Positions 36,401 to 45,671 of a stretch of 47,698 nucleotides of DNA are shown one piece after another. The translations under genes were made by a program, and so were the position numbers. The stretch spans positions 1 to 47,698 of the forward strand of contig MBPM02000250.1 in the NCBI GenBank assembly GCA_001695595.3. The letters run 5' to 3'. The notes under the pieces were generated by a model, which did no database searches, was not told the origin of the DNA, and worked only from the letters and a program-made list of their open reading frames with translations. Origin of the DNA: Plasmopara viticola (taxonomy: Eukaryota > Oomycota > Peronosporomycetes > Peronosporales > Peronosporaceae). Every line of letters starts with the position of its first letter. The stretch's first letter is position 1.

Positions 36401-39361
36401 CGTAAATTACTGTTTTGAAGCGCTGAGACGTTGTACGACCACCGATACGTCCTTTCAATCTATCTAAACGTTCACGCCGAAATGGGGCCACAACCAGGCG
36501 TATACTCACTTCGTTTAAGCGCTGAGATGCTGTACGACCACAGATACATTTGTTCAATCCTTTTTGATGGGCCAGGACGCAATAGAGCCACAACTAAGCG
36601 TGTCTTCACATCATTGAAGAGCTGAGAAGCTGTACAGCCACAAATACGTACTTTCTATCGTTTAAGACGTGCACAGACGCAATCGAGCCGCAAAAAAGTG
36701 TAAATTCACTTTTCCAGACATCTGAGAAGATGTGCAGCGACAGATACGTCCTTTCTGTCTATCAGGACGCGCTCGGATGCAATAGAGATACAACAAAGCG
36801 TAGAATTACTGTTTTGAGGCGCTGAGACGTTGTACGACCACAGATACGTCTTTCAATCTATCTAAACGTTCACAGCCGAAATGGGGCCACACCAAGCGTA
36901 TACTTACTTCGTTTTAGCGCTGAGATGCTGTACGACCACAGATACATTTGTTCAATCCTTTTTGATGGGCCAGGACGCAATAGAGCCACAACTAAGCGTG
37001 TCTTCACATCATTGAAGAGCTGAGAAGCTGTACAGCCACAAATACGTACTTTCTATCGTTTAAGACGTGCACAGACGCAATCGAGCCGCAAAAAAGTGTA
37101 AATTCACTTTTCCAGACATCTGAGAAGATGTGCAGCGACAGATACGTCCTTTCTGTCTATCAGGACGCGCTCGGATGCAATAGAGATACAACAAAGCGTA
37201 TAATTACTGTTTTGAAGCGCTGAGACGTTGTACGACCACCGATACGTCCTTTCAATCTATCTAAACGTTCACGGCCGAAATGGGGCCACAACCAGGCGTA
37301 TACTCACTTCGTTTAAGCGCTGAGATGCTGTACGACCACAGATACATTTGTTCAATCCTTTTTGATGGGCTAGGACGCAATAGAGCCACAACTAAGCGTG
37401 TCTTCACATCATTGAAGAGCTGAGAAGCTGTACAGCCTCAAACACGTACTTTCTATCGTTTAAGACGTGCACACACGCAACCGAGCCGCAAAAAAGTGTA
37501 AATTCACTTTTCCAGACATCTGAGAAGATGTGCAGCGACAGATACGTCCTTTCTGTCTATCAGGACGCGCTCGGATGCAATAGAGATACAACAAAGCGTA
37601 TAATTACTGTTTTGAAGCGCTGAGACGTTGCACGACCACAGATACGTCTTTCAATCTATCTAAACGTTCACGCCGAAATGGGGCCACAACCAGGCGTATA
37701 CACACTTCGTTTAAGTGCTGAGATGCTGTACGACCACAGATACATTTGTTCAATCCTTTTTGATGGGCCAGGACGCAATAGAGCCACAACTAAGCGTGTC
37801 TTCACATCATTGAAGAGCTGAGAAGCTGTACAGCCACAAATACGTACTTTCTATCGTTTAAGACGTGCACAGACGCAATCGAGCCGCAAAAAAGTGTAAA
37901 TTCACTTTTCCAGACATCTGAGAAGATGTGCAGCGACAGATACGTCCTTTCTGTCTATCAGGACGCGCTCGGATGCAATAGAGATACAACAAAGCGTACA
38001 ATTACTGTTTTGAAGCGCTGAGACGTTGTACGACCACCGATACGTCCTTTCAATCTATCTAAACGTTCACGGCCGAAATGGGGCCACAACCAGCGTATAC
38101 TCACTTCGTTTAAGCGCTGAGATGCTGTACGACCACAGATACATTTGTTCAATCCTTTTTGATGGGCCAGGACGCAATAGAGCCACAACTAAGCGTGTCT
38201 TCACATCATTGAAGAGCTGAGAAGCTGTACAGCCACAAATACGTACTTTCTATCGTTTAAGACGTGCACAGACGCAATCGAGCCGCAAAAAAGTGTAAAT
38301 TCACTTTTCCAGACATCTGAGAAGATGTGCAGCGACAGATACGTCCTTTCTGTCTATCAGGACGCGCTCGGATGCAATAGAGATACAACAAAGCGTAAAT
38401 TACTGTTTTGAAGCGCTGAGACGTTGTACGACCCAGATACGTCTTTCAATCTATCTAAACGCTCACAGCCGAAATGGGGCCACAACCAAGCGTATACTTA
38501 CTTCGTTTTAGCGCTGAGATGCTGTACGACACAGATACATTTGTTCAATCCTTTTTGATGGGCCAGGACGCAATAGAGCCACAACTAAGCGTGTCTTCAC
38601 ATCATTGAAGAGCGGAGAAGCTGTACAGCCACAAATACGTACTTTCTATCGTTTAAGACGTGCACAGACGCAATCGAGCCGCAAAAAAGTGTAAATTCAC
38701 TTTTCCAGACATCTGAGAAGATGTGCAGCGACAGATACGTCCTTTCTGTCTATCAGGACGCGCTCGGATGCAATAGAGATACAACAAAGCGTACAATTAC
38801 TGTTTTGAAGCGCTGAGACGTTGTACGACCACAGATACGTCTTTCAATCTATCTAAACGTTCACAGCCGAAATGGGGCCACAACCAAGCGTATACTTACT
38901 TCGTTTAGCGCTGAGATGCTGTACGACACAGATACATTTGTTCAATCCTTTTTGATGGGCCAGGACGCAATAGAGCCACAACTAAGCGTGTCTTCACATC
39001 ATTGAAGAGCTGAGAAGCTGTACAGCCACAAATACGTACTTTCTATCGTTTAAGACGTGCACAGACGCAATCGAGCCGCAAAAAAGTGTAAATTCACTTT
39101 TCCAGACATCTGAGAAGATGTGCAGCGACAGATACGTCCTTTCTGTCTATCAGGACGCGCTCGGATGCAATAGAGATACAACAAAGCGTACAATTACTGT
39201 TTTGAAGCGCTGAGACGTTGTACGACCACCGATACGTCCTTTCAATCTATCTAAACGTTCACGCCGAAATGGGGCCACAACCAGCGTATACTCACTTCGT
39301 TTAAGCGCTGAGATGCTGTACGACCACAGATACATTTGTTCAATCCTTTTTGATGGGCCAG

Positions 39362-40161
39362 GACGCAATAGAGCCACAACTAAGCGTGTCTTCACATCAT
39401 TGAAGAGCTGAGAAGCTGTACAGCCACAAATACGTACTTTCTATCGTTTAAGACGTGCACAGACGCAATCGAGCCGCAAAAAAGTGTAAATTCACTTTTC
39501 CAGACATCTGAGAAGATGTGCAGCGACAGATACGTCCTTTCTGTCTATCAGGACGCGCTCGGATGCAATAGAGATACAACAAAGCGTATAATTACTGTTT
39601 TGAAGCGCTGAGACGTTGTACGACCACAGATACGTTCTTTCAATCTATCTAAACGTTCACAGCCGAAATGGGGCCTCAACCAAGCGTATACTTACTTCGT
39701 TTTAGCGCTGAGATGCTGTACGACAACAGATACATTTGTTCAATCCTTTTTGATGGGCCAGGACGCAATAGAGCCACAACTAAGCGTGTCTTCACATCAT
39801 TGAAGAGCTGAGAAGCTGTACAGCCACAAATACGTACTTTCTATCGTTTAAGACGTGCACAGACGCAATCGAGCCGCAAAAAAGTGTAAATTCACTTTTC
39901 CAGACATCTGAGAAGATGTGCAGCGACAGATACGTCCTTTCTGTCTATCAGGACGCGCTCGGATGCAATAGAGATACAACAAAGCGTATAATTACTGTTT
40001 TGAAGCGCTGAGACGTTGTACGACCACAGATACGTCCTTTCAATCTATCTAAACGTTCACGGCCGAAATGGGGCCACAACCAGGCGTATACTCACTTCGT
40101 TTAAGCGCTGAGATGCTGTACGACCACAGATACATTTGTTCAATCCTTTTTGATGGGCCAG
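39362..40161 (+). repeat. 800-bp two-unit segment, duplicated at 44090-44889
   Basis: From unit start 39362 to 40162 and from 44090 to 44890, both exactly 800 bp, the same two C-D haplotypes occur in the same order. The first has CGTTCTTTC, GCCTCAACC, TTTTAGCG and GACAACAG. The second has CGTCCTTTC, CACGGCCG, CCAGGCG, TACTCAC, TTTAAGCG and GACCACAG. I saw one difference in the compared part (GCGTATAATT at 39584 versus GCGTACAATT at 44314). The copies lie 4728 bp apart and are followed by different sequence. Confidence 0.7.
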
Positions 40162-42097
40162 GACGCAATAGAGCCACAACTAAGCGTGTCTTCACATCAT
40201 TGAAGAGCTGAGAAGCTGTACAGCCACAAATACGTACTTTCTATCGTTTAAGACGTGCACACACGCAATCGAGCCGCAAAAAAGTGTAAATTCACTTTTC
40301 CAGACATCGAGAAGATGTGCAGCGACAGATACGTCCTTTCTGTCTATCAGGACGCGCTCGGATGCAATAGAGATACAACAAAGCGTATTACTGTTTTGAA
40401 GCGCTGAGACGTTGTACGACCACGATACGTCTTTCAATCTATCTAAACGTTCACGGCCGAAATGGGGCCACAACCAGCGTATACACTTCGTTTAAGCGCT
40501 GAGATGCTGTACGACCACAGATACATTTGTTCAATCCTTTTTGATGGGCCAGGACGCAATAGAGCCACAACTAAGCGTGTCTTCATTCAATGAAGAGCTG
40601 AGACGCTGTACTGCCACAAATACGTACATTCTATCATTTAAGACGTGCACAGGCGCAATCGAGCCGCAAAAAAGTGTAAATTTTTTCCAGATCTGAGAAG
40701 ATGTGCACGACAGATACGTCCTTTCTGTCTATCAGGACGCGCTCGGATGCAATAGAGATACAACAAAGCGTATAATTACTTTTGAAGCGCTGAGACGTTG
40801 TACGACCACAAATACGTCCTTTCAATCTATTTAAACGTTCAAGCCGAAATGGGGCCCAACAAGCGTATATTCACTTCGTTTAAGCGCTGAGATGCTGTAC
40901 GCCATACAATTTTTTCAATCCTTTTGATGGGCCAGGACGCAATAGAGCCACAACTAAGCGTGTCTTCACATCATTGAAGAGCTGAGAAGCTGTACAGCCA
41001 CAAATACGTACTTTCTATCGTTTAAGACGTGCACAGACTCAATCGAGCCGCAAAAAAGTGTAAATCACTTTTCCAGCGCTAAGGATGTGCACGACAGATA
41101 CGTCCTTTCTGTCTATCAGACGCGCTCGGATGCAATAGAGATACAACAAAGCGTAAATTACTTTTGAAGCGCTGAGACGTTGTACGACCACAGATACGTC
41201 CTTTCAATCTATCTAAACGTTCACGCCGAAATGGGGCCACAACCAAGCGTATACTTACTTCGTTTTAGCGCTGAGATGCTGTACGACACAGATACATTTG
41301 TTCAATCCTTTTTGATGGGCCAGGACGCAATAGAGCCACAACTAAGCGTGTCTTCACATCATTGAAGAGCTGAGAAGCTGTACAGCCACAAATACGTACT
41401 TTCTATCGTTTAAGACGTGCACAGACGTAATCGAGCCGCAAAAAAGTGTAAATTTTTTCCAGATCTGAGAAGATGTGCAGCGACAGATACGTCCTTTCTG
41501 TCTATCAGGACGTCGGATGCAATAGAGATACAACAAAGCGTAAATTACTTTTGAAGCGCTGAGACGTTGTACGACCACAATACGTCCTTTCAATCTATCT
41601 AAACGTTCAGCCGAAATGGGGCCCACAAGCGTATATTACTTCGTTTAAGCGCTGAGATGCTGTACGCCATAGATTGTTTTTTTCAATCCTTTGATGGGCC
41701 AGGACGCAATAGAGCCACAACTAAGCGTGTCTTCACATCATTGAAGAGCTGAGAAGCTGTACAGCCACAAATACGTACTTTCTATCGTTTAAGACGTGCA
41801 CAGACGCAATGAGCCGCAAAAAAGTGTAAATTCACTTTTCCAGACGCTAAGGATGTGCACGACAGATACGTCCTTTCTGTCTATCAGGACGCGCTCGGAT
41901 GCAATAGAGATACAACAAAGCGTAGAATTACTGTTTTGAAGCGCTGAGACGTTGTACGACCACAGATACGTCCTTTCAATCTATCTTAACGTTCACCTCC
42001 GAAATGGGGCCACAACCAAGCGTATACTTACTTCGTTTTAGCGCTGAGATGCTGTACGACAACAGATACATTTGTTCAATCCTTTTTGATGGGCCAG
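40162..42097 (+). repeat. Right contracted block: five units averaging ~387 bp
   Basis: Unit starts at 40162, 40553, 40936, 41324, 41703 and 42098 give steps of 391, 383, 388, 379 and 395 bp. As in the left block, shortening is by scattered small deletions, including GTGCACGACAG, GTAAATTTTTTCCAGATCTG, TTACTTTTGAAG and GGGGCCCACAAGCG. Several are shared with the left block (GTGCACGACAG, GGGGCCCACAA). One unit also has an A' monomer (40553). No gene or other element is seen. Confidence 0.8.
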
Positions 42098-42197
42098 GAC
42101 GCAATAGAGCCACAACTAAGCGTGTCTTCACATCATTGAAGAGCTGAGAAGCTGTACAGCCACAAATACGTACTTTCTATCGTTTAAGACGTGCACA

Positions 42198-42297
42198 GAC
42201 GCAATCGAGCCGCAAAAAAGTGTACAATTTTTTTTCCAGATCGCTGAGCTGATGTGCGACGACAGATACGTCTTTTCTGTCTATCAGGACGCGCTCG
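42198..42297 (+). repeat. B' monomer 1 (right flank)
   Basis: It has GTGTACAATTTTTTTTCCAG, ATCGCTGAGCTGATGTG and CGACGACAG in place of core B sequence, then the usual B tail CTATCAGGACGCGCTCG. The T8 run is the longest so far along the array at this site. Confidence 0.85.
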
Positions 42298-42596
42298 GAT
42301 GCAATAGAGATACAACAAAGCGTACAATTACTGTTTTGAAGCGCTGAGACGTTGTACGACCACCGATACGTCCTTTCAATCTATCTAAACGTTCACGGCC
42401 GAAATGGGGCCACAACCAGGCGTATACTCACTTCGTTTAAGCGCTGAGATGCTGTACGACCACAGATACATTTGTTCAATCCTTTTTGATGGGCCAGGAC
42501 GCAATAGAGCCACAACTAAGCGTGTCTTCATTCATTGAAGAGCTGAGAAGCTGTACTGCCACAAATACGTACTTTCTATCATTTAAGACGTGCACA

Positions 42597-42694
42597 GACG
42601 CAATTGAGCCGCAAAAAAGTGTACAATTTTTTCCAGATCGCTGAGCTGATGTGCGACGACAGATACGTCCTTTCTGTCTATCAGGACGCGCTCG
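42597..42694 (+). repeat. B' monomer 2 (right flank)
   Basis: It has the same TACAAT-T tract, CAGATCGCTGAGCTGATG and CGACGACAG features as the monomer at 42198, with a shorter T run (98 bp overall). It begins CGCAATTGAG rather than CGCAATCGAG. Confidence 0.85.
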
Positions 42695-42993
42695 GATGCA
42701 ATAGAGATACAACAAAGCGTACAATTACTGTTTTGAAGCGCTGAGACGTTGTACGACCACAGATACGTTCTTTCAATCTATCTAAACGTTCACGGCCGAA
42801 ATGGGGCCACAACCAGGCGTATACTCACTTCGTTTAAGCGCTGAGATGCTGTACGACCACAGATACATTTGTTCAATCCTTTTTGATGGGCCAGGACGCA
42901 ATAGAGCCACAACTAAGCGTGTCTTCATTCAATGAAGAGCTGAGACGCTGTACTGCCACAAATACGTACATTCTATCATTTAAGACGTGCACA

Positions 42994-43093
42994 GGCGCAA
43001 TTGAGCCGCAAAAAAGTGTACAATTTTTTTTCCAGATCGCTGAGCTGATGTGCGACGACAGATACGTCTTTTCAGTCTTTTAAGACGTGAACA
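42994..43093 (+). repeat. B' monomer 3 with A-like tail
   Basis: The B' body (TACAAT-T8-CCAG, CGCTGAGCTGATG) is followed by TCTTTTAAGACGTGAACA, which resembles the tail of monomer A (TTTAAGACGTGCACA) rather than the GGACGCGCTCG tail of core B. It is one of two copies of the most A-like B form and a candidate for the ancestral state. Confidence 0.82.
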
Positions 43094-43389
43094 GATGCAA
43101 TTGAGATACAACAAAGCGTAGAATTACTCTCTTGAAGCGCTGAGACGTTGTACGACCACAAATACGTCCTTTCAATATATTTAAACGCTCATAGCCGCAA
43201 TAAGCCCACAAGCGTATATTCACTTCGTTTAAGCGCTGAGACGCTGTACGGCCATAGAATTGTTTTTTCTCTCCTTATAGATGGGCCCGGACGCAATAGA
43301 GCCACAACTAAGCGTGTCTTCACATCATTGAAGAGCTGAGACGCTGTACGACCACAAATACGTACTTTCTATCATTCAGGACGTGCACA

Positions 43390-43489
43390 GACTCAATTGA
43401 GCCGCAAAAAAGTGTACAATCCTTTTTCCAAAGCGCTAAGCTGATGTGCGACGATAGATACGTCCTTTCTGTCTTTTAAGACGTGAACA
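43390..43489 (+). repeat. B' monomer 4 with A-like tail
   Basis: It carries TACAATCCTTTTTCC, AAGCGCTAAGCTGATGTG and CGACGATAG, and the same A-like tail GTCTTTTAAGACGTGAACA as the previous B' monomer. TACAATCCTTTTTCC also matches the core island monomer at 11603. Confidence 0.82.
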
Positions 43490-44989
43490 GACGCAATAGA
43501 GATACAACAAAGCGTAGAATTACTCTCTTGAAGCGCTGAGACGTTGTACGACCACAGATACGTCCTTTCAATCTATCTTAACGTTCACGTCCGAAATGGG
43601 GCCACAACCAAGCGTATACTTACTTCGTTTTAGCGCTGAGATGCTGTACGACAACAGATACATTTGTTCAATCCTTTTTGATGGGCCAGGACGCAATAGA
43701 GCCACAACTAAGCGTGTCTTCACATCATTGAAGAGCTGAGAAGCTGTACAGCCACAAATACGTACTTTCTATCGTTTAAGACGTGCACAGACGCAATCGA
43801 GCCGCAAAAAAGTGTAAATTCACTTTTCCAGACATCGGAGAAGATGTGCAGCGACAGATACGTCCTTTCTGTCTATCAGGACGCGCTCGGATGCAATAAG
43901 GATACAATAAAGCGTATAATTACTGTTTTGAAGCGCTGAGACGTTGTACGACCACCGATACGTCCTTTCAATCTATCTAAACGTTCACAGCCGAAATGGG
44001 GCCACAACCAAGCGTATACTTACTTCGTTTTAGCGCTGAGATGCTGTACGACCACAGATACATTTGTTCAATCCTTTTTGATGGGCCAGGACGCAATAGA
44101 GCCACAACTAAGCGTGTCTTCACATCATTGAAGAGCTGAGAAGCTGTACAGCCACAAATACGTACTTTCTATCGTTTAAGACGTGCACAGACGCAATCGA
44201 GCCGCAAAAAAGTGTAAATTCACTTTTCCAGACATCTGAGAAGATGTGCAGCGACAGATACGTCCTTTCTGTCTATCAGGACGCGCTCGGATGCAATAGA
44301 GATACAACAAAGCGTACAATTACTGTTTTGAAGCGCTGAGACGTTGTACGACCACAGATACGTTCTTTCAATCTATCTAAACGTTCACAGCCGAAATGGG
44401 GCCTCAACCAAGCGTATACTTACTTCGTTTTAGCGCTGAGATGCTGTACGACAACAGATACATTTGTTCAATCCTTTTTGATGGGCCAGGACGCAATAGA
44501 GCCACAACTAAGCGTGTCTTCACATCATTGAAGAGCTGAGAAGCTGTACAGCCACAAATACGTACTTTCTATCGTTTAAGACGTGCACAGACGCAATCGA
44601 GCCGCAAAAAAGTGTAAATTCACTTTTCCAGACATCTGAGAAGATGTGCAGCGACAGATACGTCCTTTCTGTCTATCAGGACGCGCTCGGATGCAATAGA
44701 GATACAACAAAGCGTATAATTACTGTTTTGAAGCGCTGAGACGTTGTACGACCACAGATACGTCCTTTCAATCTATCTAAACGTTCACGGCCGAAATGGG
44801 GCCACAACCAGGCGTATACTCACTTCGTTTAAGCGCTGAGATGCTGTACGACCACAGATACATTTGTTCAATCCTTTTTGATGGGCCAGGACGCAATAGA
44901 GCCACAACTAAGCGTGTCTTCACTTCAATGAAGAGGTGAGACCGTGTACTGCCACAAATACGTACATTCTATCATTTAAGACGTGCACA

Positions 44990-45082
44990 GGCGCAATTGA
45001 GCCGCAAAAAAGTGTACAATTTTATTCCAGATCGCTGAGCTGATGTGCGACGACAGATACGTCTTTCTGTCTAAGACGCTCG
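44990..45082 (+). repeat. B' monomer 5, shortened (93 bp)
   Basis: It has TACAATTTTATTCCAG and ATCGCTGAGCTGATGTG. The 3' part is shortened (TGTCTAAGACGCTCG instead of TGTCTATCAGGACGCGCTCG). It sits in a contracted 382-bp unit (44890-45271). Confidence 0.8.
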
Positions 45083-45371
45083 GATGCAATGAGATACAAC
45101 AAAGCGTATAATTACTTTTGAAGCGCTGAGACGTTGTACGACCACAATACGTCCTTTCAATATTAAACGTTCAAGCCGAAATGGGGCCCACAAGCGTATA
45201 TTCACTTCGTTTAAGCGCTGAGACGCTGTACGGCCATAGAATTGTTTTTTCTCTCCTTTTAGATCGGCCCGGACGCAATAGAGCCACAACTAAGCGTGTC
45301 TTCACATCATTGAAGAGCTGAGACGCTGTACGACCACAAATACGTACTTTCTATCATTCAAGACGTGCACA

Positions 45372-45471
45372 ACCGCAATGAGCCGCAAAAAAGTGTACAA
45401 TTTTTTTTTCCAGATCGCTGAGCTGATGTGCGACGACAGATACGTCTTTTCTGTCTATTAGGACGCGATCG
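45372..45471 (+). repeat. B' monomer 6 with longest T tract
   Basis: It starts ACCGCAATGAGCC (first base altered) and has TACAA followed by a nine-base T run and CCAG, then ATCGCTGAGCTGATG. The tail is TATTAGGACGCGATCG, intermediate between forms. Confidence 0.8.
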
Positions 45472-45671
45472 GATGCAATAGAGATACAACAAAGCGTAGA
45501 ATTACTCTTTTGAAGCGCTGAGACGTTGGACGACCACAGATACGCCCTTTCAATCTATCTTAACGTTCACGTCCGAAATGGGGCCACAACCAAGCGTATA
45601 CTTACTTCGTTTTAGCGCTGAGATGCTGTACGACCACAGATACATTTGTTCAATCCTTTTTGATGGGCCAG

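Larger units (their letters stand above)
4334..40161 (+). repeat. Homogenised core of the array (~90 units)
   Basis: Between the unit starts at 4731 and 39762 there are 88 units with mean length 398.1 bp. Monomers A and B and the first quarter of C are nearly identical throughout; I noticed about twenty scattered substitutions by eye, for example at 10010, 17979, 31071 and 35109. Differences between units are a limited set of 1-2 bp alleles in late C and D, recombined in many combinations. This is what recent amplification and exchange of one founder unit would give. No gene, RNA gene or insertion interrupts it. Confidence 0.92.
42098..45671 (+). repeat. Right mixed block: core-type units interleaved with divergent lineage
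   Basis: Nine units start at 42098, 42498, 42895, 43290, 43690, 44090, 44490, 44890 and 45272. Fully core-like units (43690-44889) sit between units containing B' monomers, A' monomers (CTTCATTCAATGAAGAG, GTACATTCTATC, CACAGGCG) and D' monomers with a T-rich middle (TTGTTTTTTCTCTCC at 43259 and 45242). Lineages switch within units, so the block is a mosaic of two repeat subfamilies. No coding content is seen. Confidence 0.82.

Noticed and set aside
42220..42245. T tract followed by CCAG in B' as a 3' splice site
   Set aside because: There is no exon, branch site or coding context, and the tract varies in length between copies.
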